Assembly: GCA_030596465.1 (NCBI GenBank)
Contig: JAUVJW010000022.1
Coordinates: 1-12,399, forward strand
Direction of reading: 5' to 3'
Source: Candidatus Fermentibacteraceae bacterium
GTDB lineage: Bacteria; Fermentibacterota; Fermentibacteria; Fermentibacterales; JCC-6
Length of the DNA stretch: 12,399 nucleotides
Shown here: positions 1 through 7,314 of the stretch, one piece after another
Position numbering within the stretch: position 1 is the stretch's first letter
How the letters are laid out: every line of letters starts with the position of its first letter
Made by a program: the position numbers and the translations under genes
Notes under the pieces: model-generated
What the model saw: the letters and a program-made list of their open reading frames with translations, nothing else
Told to the model about the DNA's origin: nothing
Database searches by the model: none

Positions 1-1144
1 AGTCAGGCAGGAAGTGTTCATCTATGTAGTCCTTGCTCTCTCCGGAGTTTGTGTAGGGGTTTGTCCACAGAACCTCGGCAAGAAACAGAACATCCTGATA
101 GAAATCTTCGCGGAAGCATTCTTCATATGCAGTGATATTGTTCACGAATATCTGTGCTTCTGTAATGTTCTCCACCGTAGCTCTGCCGACAAAGATGTCA
201 GGATGCAGATCAACATTGTCGTCCACTTCACCGAAGATATCATTCATATTGGCATCCCAGGTTCCGTCCAGATCAGAAAAGTACAGATCACAGGGCAGAC
301 TGTCCTCCCGGGGATGAATTCCACCCTCGCAGGTCATGGCAAATGCCAGTCTGTAGGGTACCAGGTCAGTGTCTCCTCCAAGAAGAAGGAAATCAAGACC
401 ATTCACAGTATAGTAATCCTTCACGAAGTTACGAAGTTTTTCCGCGTTGTCTCTTCCGGAGGAGGTGGCGTAAATCACATTCATTGTTACAATTTCAGTT
501 AGAATACCCTGATCTGTTCGACGATCGGCAAGCAGTTGAAAAGTAGATTCCAGAGAAGAGTCGGTAACGATAAGCATTCTTTTGAAATCGTCATCCTTTC
601 TTCCGCGGATGAATGGTCTTTCCAGAAGGGGAGCAGTTTCAAGTTTGATTTCAAGCGAAACAAGTTTCTGGAGTTCTCCGGTAGCCGGGTTCCATCGCAG
701 TGGAGCCACAAGAATCTCCGCCACCGGCAGGCCGTTCCTGAATCCGGTTCCTGTGAGTTGCGCCGGCTCCGGCGGCCAGAAACAGTCAGAGGAATAGATT
801 TCATCATCTGCCAGTGGAGAAGTGACTTCAGCATCGAGAATCAAAGGTACAGGAGCAGGTAGAGGGGGAATAACGACCTCATCAGCGATGGTTTCCCATG
901 TTGCTGTGGATGAGATTGATGTTGCCCTTTCCCCGGCAGGAAGGGGAGCGCTCCATGGTATTTCAGGCAGGGATGGGTATCCTTCTTCAGTTCCAGGGTA
1001 AGCACTCGTTATCTGCGGAACCACTCCTGACGGAGTTACCGGCAGGTAACAGGTTCCCACAGCGTCAGCGGGAAGATCTACAGTTACGGTAGCTGCGTAG
1101 GCAACCATTAAAACGAGAAAGACAAGAATCAGTCCGGCTTTCAT
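1..1144 (-). CDS. Exported C25 (gingipain-like) cysteine peptidase, N-terminal 381 residues; runs off the left edge
   Basis: I translated this strand by hand: it stays open from the ATG at 1144 to the window edge with no stop. The start has a GGGAGG ribosome site 5 nt upstream and opens with a signal peptide (MKAGLILVFLVLMVAYA, then ATVTVD). Residues about 20-180 are a Pro-rich, prodomain-like region. From about 188 the peptidase C25 fold is visible: MLIVTDSSLE, then LRNFVKDYYTVNGLDFLLLGGDTDLVPYR split over residues 237-265, then DLYFSDLDGTWD (286-297) and HPDIFVGRATVEN (314-326). These are the conserved GGD, SDLD.DWD and VGR blocks of gingipain relatives. The catalytic His and Cys lie further downstream, outside the window, so activity cannot be judged. 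Family members are exported peptidases, often carrying a C-terminal sorting domain. The gene is divergent from the C39-like peptidase and shares a 231-bp promoter region with it. Family call strong, substrate unknown. Confidence 0.87.
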   Translation of the reverse strand, partial: MKAGLILVFLVLMVAYAATVTVDLPADAVGTCYLPVTPSGVVPQITSAYPGTEEGYPSLPEIPWSAPLPAGERATSISSTATWETIADEVVIPPLPAPVPLILDAEVTSPLADDEIYSSDCFWPPEPAQLTGTGFRNGLPVAEILVAPLRWNPATGELQKLVSLEIKLETAPLLERPFIRGRKDDDFKRMLIVTDSSLESTFQLLADRRTDQGILTEIVTMNVIYATSSGRDNAEKLRNFVKDYYTVNGLDFLLLGGDTDLVPYRLAFAMTCEGGIHPREDSLPCDLYFSDLDGTWDANMNDIFGEVDDNVDLHPDIFVGRATVENITEAQIFVNNITAYEECFREDFYQDVLFLAEVLWTNPYTNSGESKDYIDEHFLPD

Positions 1145-1191
1145 CAGAACCTCCCGATTGTGTTTCTATCTTTTAAAATCATGACTGCATG

Positions 1192-1220
1192 AGTATTAAA
1201 AATTGTTTCTTCCGCGTCAA
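1192..1220 (-). promoter_or_regulatory. Sigma-70-type promoter of the C25 peptidase gene
   Basis: On the minus strand there is TTGACG (1220-1215), a 17-nt spacer, then AATACT (1197-1192). The -35 differs from consensus at one base and the -10 matches at four of six. The -10 ends 47 nt before the ATG at 1144, leaving a leader of about 40 nt that contains the GGGAGG ribosome site. The opposite (rightward) promoter in the same gap is not clear: there are AT-rich stretches around 1287-1320 but no convincing -35/-10 pair. Confidence 0.55.
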
Positions 1221-1375
1221 CAAATCATTACATGTTATTCTTCCGGGAAAGCACTTTGCACCTGAGTGTTTACTTACCGGATAAGTTATATTCACTTTGC
1301 GCGGTTGATAATATTCTTAATTCGGAAGGAGTGTTCCAGGTGAGAAATACCACTGCCTTTTCAGGATGTAGAGGA

Positions 1376-2638
1376 ATGAAGAAGCATTTTCTTTCTGTTC
1401 TGGTCTTTTTTCTGTTATCCTCAATAAGTAACGCCCAAACACCGGAAGACTATATTGTTAGAACTTTCGTGGACAGCAATGGAGATAAGATTGACGAGAT
1501 CATAGTCCCGGGTCAACCTCCAGACCATCACAGGGAGCCTGTGGTGGAACTCCCGGATCCATCTCCATCTGATGGGGTCAATATTCTCAGCAGTGTGCCC
1601 GCTTTTAACTGGTGTTACGGATGCTCCGCCACTTCCGCAGCTATGATCGCCGGCTACTATGACAACCACGGCTTTTCAAACATGTATACCGGGCCGACCA
1701 ACGGTGGTGTTGTACCCATGAACAACAGCGCATGGGGATACGGCGAATGTCCTCTCAGCGCGACTCATATGGGCTATGACGGGCTTTCTGTAAGAGGCCA
1801 TGTTGATGACTACTGGGTTTCTTCCGGTTCGTCCGGCGATCCTTACTACGGGAACTGGACACAGCACTCTTACGAAGACTGTACTGCAGACTACATGGGT
1901 ACAAACCAATACTACAACTGGCAGAATATAGACGGAGGAACCACTTTTTACTACAACACAAGTGGAACTCCCCTGTACGACTACACAGGTTGCGAACCGG
2001 ACAAAAGAGACGGTTGCCACGGTTTTAGATTATTTATTGAGTCCCGTGGCTATTCTATAGCATCTCTTGGAAATTACAATCAGTATATTCTGGGATACAA
2101 TGGTAACACGGAAGGATTTACATTCGATCAGTTCAAAGATGAAATCGATACAGGATGTCCTGTGATGATACAGATCGCCGGTCACTCCATGGTGGGTTTT
2201 GGATATGATGATAATGACAGTAAAGTCTACATCCACGATACATGGGATCACAGTAACCACATAATGAACTGGGGCGGGTCATACAGTGGAATGGTTCACT
2301 ACGGGGTGGGTGTCTTTAATCTGGCAGGCACAGCTATTGAAGGAGAGACCGAACTGGAAATCGGGGGAGCCCCTCTTCTCGTACTCAACTCAATTAGCCC
2401 TAATCCCTTTTCTGATGCCTTAAGTGTTACATACAGTATTCCAGCGGAAACCATGGTTCATCTGTCAGTTTTCGACCTCTCTGGAAGATTGATTGAAGAG
2501 CTGATCGATGAACGACTACCGGCAGGTTCACACACCGCAATCTGGACACCAGACCACGGTATACCAGGTGGATGCTATCTGGTTGTACTCAATGCTGGCA
2601 GGCATCGTGAGACGGGAAGATGCCTTAAGCTGAATTGA
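1376..2638 (+). CDS. Exported papain-fold (C39-like) cysteine peptidase with C-terminal sorting / FlgD-Ig-like domain
   Basis: The frame is open from 1232, but the ATG at 1376 is preferred because it begins a textbook signal peptide (MKKHFLSVLVFFLLSSISNA, then QTPED) with AGGA 9 nt upstream; this gives 420 aa. The catalytic domain spans about 65-320. WCYGCSATSAAMIAGYYD contains the likely nucleophile Cys83 (GCSATSAAM), GHSMVGFGYDD gives His270, and YIHDTWD gives Asp288, the Cys-His-Asp order of papain-like C39 peptidases. The middle (150-245) is unusually rich in Tyr, Asn, Gly and Cys. Residues about 338-420 form a beta-sandwich tail with SPNPFSD, SVFDLSGRLIEEL, LPAGSHTAIW and GCYLVVLNAG. This is the pattern of T9SS type A sorting or FlgD-Ig-like domains, implying transport to the cell surface or outside. 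Length and domain order look complete. It is divergent from the C25 peptidase and followed by a strong hairpin terminator. Substrate unknown. Confidence 0.85.
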   Translation: MKKHFLSVLVFFLLSSISNAQTPEDYIVRTFVDSNGDKIDEIIVPGQPPDHHREPVVELPDPSPSDGVNILSSVPAFNWCYGCSATSAAMIAGYYDNHGFSNMYTGPTNGGVVPMNNSAWGYGECPLSATHMGYDGLSVRGHVDDYWVSSGSSGDPYYGNWTQHSYEDCTADYMGTNQYYNWQNIDGGTTFYYNTSGTPLYDYTGCEPDKRDGCHGFRLFIESRGYSIASLGNYNQYILGYNGNTEGFTFDQFKDEIDTGCPVMIQIAGHSMVGFGYDDNDSKVYIHDTWDHSNHIMNWGGSYSGMVHYGVGVFNLAGTAIEGETELEIGGAPLLVLNSISPNPFSDALSVTYSIPAETMVHLSVFDLSGRLIEELIDERLPAGSHTAIWTPDHGIPGGCYLVVLNAGRHRETGRCLKLN

Positions 2639-2657
2639 TATACTATCTGAAAAAGAA

Positions 2658-2684
2658 GCGGCCCGGGGGCATTCCCCGGGCTGC
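2658..2684. terminator. Bidirectional rho-independent terminator
   Basis: An 11-bp stem (2658-2668 with 2674-2684, one G-T pair) of nearly all G/C encloses a 5-nt GCATT loop. It sits 20 nt after the stop of the C39-like peptidase gene. On the plus strand it is followed by TTTACTTTGG, a modest U-tract. On the minus strand it is followed by TTCTTTTTC, a better U-tract. The second orientation implies that a leftward gene also ends here, matching the small frame that stops at 2695. Confidence 0.85.
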
Positions 2685-2694
2685 TTTACTTTGG

Positions 2695-2859
2695 TCAGTG
2701 AAGTAACTCACAGCCACTGCAAGGAACATGAGGACACATCTCGATAGTTCCTTTCGGGGTACTCTTTTCAGCGAGGCAGACGGAGCCTGTACCTCCCTGA
2801 TTGCTGGCAATGTCGTACCCCACAGCGAAGTTAACTCCGGGGTGGATCCAATCGAACCT
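2695..2859 (-). pseudogene. 3' end of a small unrecognised leftward gene, possibly frameshifted
   Basis: This frame has 54 sense codons and no ATG at its head; it is preceded immediately by three in-frame stops (TGA TAA TAG). Its residue make-up is protein-like: it opens RFDWIHPGVNFAVGYD and continues with IASNQGGTGSVCLAEK and MCPHVPCSGCELLH, with a CxxxxCxxC cluster at the end. The stop lies 10 nt before a hairpin whose better U-tract faces this direction, which is what a real 3' end would look like. An overlapping frame has an ATG at 2900 and reads MNPLNLIRHDLDNRG. A one-base shift near 2860 would join the two, so this could be a frameshifted small gene. I do not recognise the product. Alternatively it is chance reading in a structured non-coding stretch (nested inverted repeats at 2721-2753 and 2756-2821). 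Confidence 0.35.
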
Positions 2860-2908
2860 CTATTATCAAGATCATGCCTGATCAGATTCAGCGGATTCAT
2901 ACACTGGT

Positions 2909-2951
2909 AAAAGTTGCACTTTTCAACAGGTAAACATTTGTGTAGTATAAT
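2909..2951 (+). promoter_or_regulatory. Candidate promoter/operator region of the DnaE-like gene
   Basis: A perfect 15-bp palindrome, AAAAGTTGCACTTTT (2909-2923), lies just upstream of a perfect -10 box, TATAAT (2946-2951). The best -35 with an 18-nt spacer is weak (TTCAAC, 2922-2927) and overlaps the palindrome's right edge. The palindrome is a plausible repressor site. The -10 is only 3 nt from the ATG at 2955, so its start site would fall at or just inside the annotated start. That suggests leaderless initiation, a different promoter, or a different start codon. Confidence 0.35.
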
Positions 2952-2954
2952 CGG

Positions 2955-5732
2955 ATGAGAAAACCACTTTTGTTATGGGTAAAAAGCGCATACAGTTTCT
3001 CGTGGGGAACAGATCTACCGGACTCTCTGCTTGAGGAAGCAGTGCGGTGTGGCTTTGGCGGTGTGATGCTGGCTGATACCGGAGGAGTGTATGGTCAGCA
3101 CCGTTTCGCGGTTGCAGCGGCCAGGGCTGGTATAAAGGGTGCAGCCGGTGCCGAGATCGAAACAACCGGTGGTCTTATTGTGGTTGGGGCTCTGTCTTCC
3201 GGATGGGGGCAATTGTGCCGGTTGATTACATCTGTTCATGTTACGGAGCGGGTTAACCATCATGCGGCATTTTCAGATTCCAGCCATCTTTTCTGTATAG
3301 CGAAGGATGGAGAGCAGGGCACTCTGGTTATTGAAAAGGGCTGGCAGGGCCTAGTTTACATCCCGGTGCTTCCCGGTCAGTCTGATCCGGATTGTCCTGC
3401 CGGGGTTCTTCCAGTTGCCTGCGCTCCCTCCATGTTTGCCGGTGAAAACTCCCCGTTGATCCATTCAATGCTTCGCAAAACCGATGAGCTGCTTACCGTT
3501 CCACATGTGCGGCAGCCGCCCTTGTTTTCATGCAGGGAGCATCTTCCTCTTTACTCATCCGAGTTGTGGAGAACCGCTCCGTTTGCCCTGGAGAATAATA
3601 TTCGGCTGAATGAGCTTGTCTGCACTCTTCCCGTTCAAAGACCCTATCGGCCACCGGTAATAACTGATGATGACAGCACCAGATTGAAAGAGCTTCTTTT
3701 TCCGGGGCTTCGGAAAGCATACGGTAACAGCGAAGCAGCAGAAAAAAGATTGATCGATGAACTTCGAGAGTTGAGCAGTGCCGGGCTGTGCGGGTATTTT
3801 CTTGTTTTTCACAAGGTAATTACCTATTGCAGAGAGAATGGAATACTGGCAATTGCCAGGGGGTCTGCCGCAGGCAGTCTTGTTTCCAGGCTTTTAGGAT
3901 TATCTGCAATTTGCCCGATCCGGTATGGACTATCCTTTTCCCGGTTTTTTAACCGTCTTCGGGATGATCCGCCTGATATTGATCTTGATATAGATGGGAG
4001 CAGCCGCGATAAGGTTTACAAGTGGTTCCTGGCTGAATGGGGGGAAAGAACTGCAGCAGTTTCGGCAACTGTCACTTACAGAACAAAGTCGGCTGTCCGG
4101 GTGGCAGCAGCAGCCTGCGGTGTATCAAGGGACGAGACCGATGTGCTGGCTAAACTTTCAAGAAATCCCCGGAATCCCATTTGGAAACAGTATTTACCTG
4201 AGAAGGTAATGAAACGGGCGCAATTACTTCGGGGGCTTCCTTCACACCTGATGCCCCATCCCTGCGGCGTTGTGGTTGGCGAAGGACTTATCGCATCAAC
4301 CGTTCCGGTGGAGATGTGCAGCGGCGGTCTGCCTGTTACCCAGCTGGACATGCACGGAGTTGAATACGCAGGGCTTATCAAAATGGATCTTCTGGGGCAG
4401 CGCGGGCTTACATCTCTATCCCTTGCTGCGGGGGAGACAGATGCTGTGAAATTGGTGAATCAAACCGGTTATCCGGATGAGAAAACACTGCTGTTGATAA
4501 ATGAGGGAAGAACCATAGGAGTGCCCCATATCGAAAGTCCGGCGATGCGGGGGCTTCTGAAAAGAATGGATATTCGTTCGGTTGAGGATGTGGCGCGAGC
4601 ACTGGCTCTGGTCAGACCGGGCGCAGCCTCAGGGGGAGGCCGCGACAAGTACATGACCGGAGGAGAGAGAAATATTCCCGCTGCTTTGCGGAACATCCTT
4701 CTTGAGAATCGCGGGGTAATGCTGTATCAAGAGAATGTAACTGAAGCCGCATGTGTGCTGATGGGGCTTTCCAGTGCCGAGGGTGATCTCATTCGCCGAA
4801 GGCTGAAACGAAGGGATGTTGAAAAGGAAGAAATTGTTTCACGGTGTATTGGCAACGGTTTTTCACGGAAGATGGCAGAACGGGGCTGGGAGCTGCTTTC
4901 CGGCTACGCAGGGTACGGGTTCTGTAAAGCTCACTCGATGACTTATGCTACGGTAGCATCAGCTTATGCGACCATAAAAGCAGAAAGGCCTGCTACCGCC
5001 ATGGCTTCATTTCTGGCTGCCGGAGGGGGTTTTTATCGGCATCCTGTTTACATAGAAGAAGCTCGCAGGCTTGGGCTCAGAATACTTCCACCGGATGTGA
5101 ATAGATGTGAGTGGTTCTGCACCTCACCGGATGATAACAGCCTGATGATGGGTCTGGGTTACCTGGCCGGAATGGGAGAGACAGAATATGAGAAGATAAA
5201 TAAGGGAAGACCTTACTCTCATCCGGTGCAGATAAGAACTATCGGAGTTGGTCTGAAACTCGCTCAGAATATGGCGATGGCCGGCTGCTTTGACTCTATG
5301 GGAATGAATCGACCGCAGGCAGTCTGGTGTGTTAAAGGTGGAGGAAGTTCACTGTTTCCTTCTGGTATGCCCCCGCTTCCGTTGCCCTCCTACATATCAT
5401 CTGTAAGGGCCGCAAAAGAACTGGAGCTTCTTGAAGTAACAATAGAGGCCCACCCTCTGGCGTTTAAAAGCAGACCAGCGGGGACGATTCATATTGCGGA
5501 TATGCCTGAGAGGGGCAGTTCTGTTATCTGGGGCAGGGTTCTTATAGGCAGATCATTGAAAGGCGGAGCCGGTTTCTTCATGATGGAAGATGAAACTGGT
5601 ATTGTTGATTTGTTTGCACCATCCCCCTGGTACAGAAAGGCTTCAGTTGTTTTAAGGCGATCCGGGGCAACACTGCTGCTCCGCTGCGAAACAAAAGCGG
5701 AGCGAACAGTTGTGCATCAGGTTCTGGAGTAG
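2955..5732 (+). CDS. dnaE: DNA polymerase III alpha subunit-like protein, short DnaE2/ImuC type with degenerate PHP domain
   Basis: This 925-aa C-family polymerase is shorter than replicative DnaE (about 1,160 aa). The N-terminal PHP domain (about 1-235) has lost metal ligands: the usual LHVHS reads LWVKS (7-11) and the usual TDHG reads ADTG (40-43), so proofreading or phosphoesterase activity there is unlikely. The palm is intact: ARGSAAGSLV (301-310), PDIDLDID (340-347) with Asp343 and Asp345 matching E. coli D401/D403, and IKMDLLGQRGLT (475-486) with Asp478 matching D555. The fingers/HhH region includes YGFCKAHSMTYA (654-665) and GGFYRHPVYIEEARRLG followed by PPDVN, a pattern I associate with DnaE2/ImuC-type enzymes. 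Near 795-802 the clamp-motif region reads GGGSSLFP, keeping LF but lacking the Gln. An OB domain fills about 852-925. No ImuA, ImuB or LexA gene lies beside it. No ribosome site precedes the ATG. The likely role is error-prone or translesion synthesis (inference). Confidence 0.88.
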   Translation: MRKPLLLWVKSAYSFSWGTDLPDSLLEEAVRCGFGGVMLADTGGVYGQHRFAVAAARAGIKGAAGAEIETTGGLIVVGALSSGWGQLCRLITSVHVTERVNHHAAFSDSSHLFCIAKDGEQGTLVIEKGWQGLVYIPVLPGQSDPDCPAGVLPVACAPSMFAGENSPLIHSMLRKTDELLTVPHVRQPPLFSCREHLPLYSSELWRTAPFALENNIRLNELVCTLPVQRPYRPPVITDDDSTRLKELLFPGLRKAYGNSEAAEKRLIDELRELSSAGLCGYFLVFHKVITYCRENGILAIARGSAAGSLVSRLLGLSAICPIRYGLSFSRFFNRLRDDPPDIDLDIDGSSRDKVYKWFLAEWGERTAAVSATVTYRTKSAVRVAAAACGVSRDETDVLAKLSRNPRNPIWKQYLPEKVMKRAQLLRGLPSHLMPHPCGVVVGEGLIASTVPVEMCSGGLPVTQLDMHGVEYAGLIKMDLLGQRGLTSLSLAAGETDAVKLVNQTGYPDEKTLLLINEGRTIGVPHIESPAMRGLLKRMDIRSVEDVARALALVRPGAASGGGRDKYMTGGERNIPAALRNILLENRGVMLYQENVTEAACVLMGLSSAEGDLIRRRLKRRDVEKEEIVSRCIGNGFSRKMAERGWELLSGYAGYGFCKAHSMTYATVASAYATIKAERPATAMASFLAAGGGFYRHPVYIEEARRLGLRILPPDVNRCEWFCTSPDDNSLMMGLGYLAGMGETEYEKINKGRPYSHPVQIRTIGVGLKLAQNMAMAGCFDSMGMNRPQAVWCVKGGGSSLFPSGMPPLPLPSYISSVRAAKELELLEVTIEAHPLAFKSRPAGTIHIADMPERGSSVIWGRVLIGRSLKGGAGFFMMEDETGIVDLFAPSPWYRKASVVLRRSGATLLLRCETKAERTVVHQVLE

Positions 5733-6320
5733 TTACTGCGCAGATTTGTAGAGATGAATGTCTGTCTGTCTGGGGGAATGGAATAGGTATTCCCTCTGCA
5801 TCCAGTCGCAGTTTTATGTTTTCGTTCAGAGAGAAGAAAACATTCCAGTAATCGGTTGTATTCACCCATGGTCTGACAACGAGATTAACGGAACTATCGG
5901 CCATCCCAACAGCCCCCACAAAAGGAGCGGAATCTTTGAGTACTCTCTGGTCCTTTGTTATCTCATCTATGAGTACATTCCGAACTTTTCTCAGATCACT
6001 GTCGTAGGATACTCCAACGGCAAGGTCAATTCTACGAATTTTCTCGGCAGTGTAGTTGGTTAGCGAATTACCGATGAGTTTTGAGTTTGGAATAATTGTT
6101 TTCTTGTTGTCAACTGTTTTCAGAGTTGTAGCCAGAAGACTGATAAGTTCTACGACTCCGGCATCCCCGCCGGCCTCAATGTAGTCACCAATTTTGAATG
6201 GCCTGGTTACCATGATTATTACCCCGGCGGAGAGGTTGGAAAGTGAGCCCTGAAGAGCAAGGCCAACAGCAAGAGCGGATGCTCCCAGTATGGCCACAAT
6301 GGATGAGGTTTGAACACCGG
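5733..6320 (-). pseudogene. mscS: MscS-family mechanosensitive channel, 5'-truncated and 3'-frameshifted
   Basis: Homology starts abruptly at GVQTSSIVAILGASALAVG (from 6318) and covers the pore-lining helix TM3 (ALAVGLALQGSLSNLSAG), the beta domain (RPFKIGDYIEAGG, IPNSKLIGNSLTNYT) and the alpha/beta C-terminal domain (SSVNLVVRPWVNTTDYWNV, EGIPIPFPQTD). Normal MscS has two further membrane helices before this point. Upstream the frame reads SEYSKLNPSVGRQ, which is not a membrane helix, and only a GTG at 6297 could start it. At the other end the frame runs past the usual end into the polymerase gene (to 5578). Removing one 4-nt unit from the GTCT repeat at 5760-5771 restores a normal ending, QTDIHLYKSAQ, then TAA at 5735-5733, directly abutting the polymerase stop. 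Both ends are therefore damaged. Cells normally use this channel to release solutes on hypo-osmotic shock; this copy is unlikely to. Confidence 0.82.
5760..5771. repeat. Tetranucleotide tandem repeat (GTCT)x3
   Basis: Three perfect GTCT units (AGAC on the coding strand of the mscS remnant) lie exactly where its reading frame goes wrong. With two units the translation ends as a typical MscS C-terminus. With three, the frame continues for about 60 residues of unrelated sequence antisense to the polymerase gene. Polymerase slippage that added one unit is the simplest explanation. Confidence 0.75.
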
Positions 6321-6351
6321 GCTGTCGACCAACAGATGGGTTGAGCTTGCT

Positions 6352-6402
6352 ATATTCAGAACTCCTCTTATGTAAAGCTTAGCATAACAGGAGTTCTGAT
6401 AT
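6352..6402. repeat. 51-nt near-perfect palindrome
   Basis: The left arm ATATTCAGAACTCCTCTTATG (6352-6372) and the right arm CATAACAGGAGTTCTGATAT (6383-6402) are reverse complements apart from one extra T and one mismatch. The centre, TAAAGCTTAG, itself holds a HindIII-type palindrome. It lies about 32 bp outside the point where MscS homology stops. It could be the end or core of a small non-autonomous element, a protein-binding site, or a strong hairpin in RNA. There is no U-tract, so it does not look like a simple terminator. Confidence 0.7.
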
Positions 6403-6893
6403 TACATTCAACACTGAAAATGGATTCAGAAAAAAGAAGCTCGGAAAATAGAGGAGAACTCGTCACTCTCAAGGCCAGTAGATATTTTATTCAATATTGT
6501 GTTCCCGGACTTGGAAACTGGATGGTTCCTATTGATCTTCCTCCCAAACCGTTGGAACTGGTCTGCGAGCCATGCGCGGACTATGTTCCATGGCAAGATG
6601 ATGTTCCGGGAATTCCCGGGAACCACGAGTTTTAGGTTCTGCTGGTTTCCTGAAATAGAGGTTGGGTAATCTCCCGAATCCGGCTTCAGGGGAAGCGTGT
6701 ATTTTCACACCGGATTCCCAGTATGTATTTCTCTTATTTGTCTCAGTAATGATCTTTGACCGCTGATCTTGCAAGCGGTATGGTTGGTTTCATGCAGGAA
6801 TAGGAATCGAAGGTTTATTGGGATGAATGGGCTGCTTTGTGAGCAGGTTGTGTTCCTAATTCAAACCAAGCATAGCTTTAATGAAAGCCCAGG
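6403..6893. other. About 490 bp with no convincing gene
   Basis: The only plus-strand frame of note (6420-6635, 71 codons from ATG) lacks a ribosome site and matches nothing I recognise. Two overlapping minus-strand frames (6426-6626 and 6529-6774) look equally unsupported. Small structures are present: a palindromic GGGAATTCCC core with GTTCC/GGGAAC arms (6603-6623) and a 6-bp hairpin ACCGCT/AGCGGT (6759-6779). The stretch lies between two decayed genes and may be the remains of an insertion or of further lost coding sequence. I see nothing in it that can be named. Confidence 0.5.
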
Positions 6894-6919
6894 AACTACC
6901 TTGTAGAGCAAGGGTAGTT
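6894..6919 (-). terminator. Hairpin at the 3' end of the ConA/laminin-G-like remnant
   Basis: The arms AACTACCTTG (6894-6903) and CAAGGGTAGTT (6909-6919) pair over 10 bp with one bulged base and a 5-nt loop. On the minus strand the hairpin begins inside the TAA stop of the laminin-G-like remnant. It lacks a good U-tract (CCTGGGCTTTC follows), so it is either a weak terminator or an mRNA 3'-end stabilising hairpin. Confidence 0.5.
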
Positions 6920-7296
6920 TAATCCGTTATTTCAATGTCGTCAAAGGAAGCTGTCATCGCAGCAGAACCACTTGAGTTGCAATCAAATCCAAATAGGGCA
7001 AAAATCCCCGGATACTGGAAAGAATTATCTGTAGCTGTAATATCCCAGTTGTCAGGTTAATCCTCGAGATTGCCTGTCCAGCGATTCCCACCGATCAGAT
7101 TCCCGTTCATTTCAAGCCTTGGCCAGTATTCCTGTCCGGAAGAAAAAGAACCTGTTAGATAAGCAAGCACCTCACCCTGTGCTATTCCTTCTACTTTAAC
7201 AATAATCAAATAGCCAGTAGATTCACTTTTGTCTATTATTAAAGCATATCCCTGGGTCAGGATAGCATCTACTCGTCCAACTACCCCACCCCAACT
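6919..7296 (-). pseudogene. Remnant of a ConA-like lectin / laminin-G-type domain protein
   Basis: This open stretch of 126 codons has no start codon at its head (the preceding in-frame codon at 7299-7297 is TGA) and an internal TAA at 7059-7057, 80 codons in. Read through the stop it gives GVVGRVDAILTQGYALIID, then GYLIIVKVEG, EYWPRLEMNGNLIGG, RWTGNLED-stop-PDNW, YPGIFALFGFDCNSSGS and finally ASFDDIEITD. The pattern of alternating beta strands, YWPRLEMNGN and an FDD(I/F) ending is that of the jelly-roll ConA/laminin-G-like domains found in secreted glycan-binding or hydrolytic proteins. Only the C-terminal domain survives; its N-terminal part and signal peptide are gone. The stop codon is followed by a hairpin, so the 3' end appears native. 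Family assignment is from pattern only. Confidence 0.62.
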
Positions 7297-7314
7297 TCAT
7301 GATAATTTAATTGC

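Noticed and set aside
499..834. 111-codon minus-strand frame
   Set aside because: It is an out-of-phase shadow of the C25 peptidase frame, which runs unbroken from 1144 to the window edge and carries the family motifs.
2728..2910. 60-codon plus-strand ORF before the polymerase
   Set aside because: No ribosome site; it is antisense to a better-supported leftward frame and lies in a region of inverted repeats.
5578..5732. C-terminal extension of the MscS frame, antisense to the polymerase gene
   Set aside because: It is the result of the 4-nt repeat shift; the restored frame stops at 5733, and the extension has no MscS similarity.
6420..6635. 71-codon plus-strand ORF
   Set aside because: No ribosome site and no recognisable motif; it overlaps equally long minus-strand frames and lies in a decayed region.
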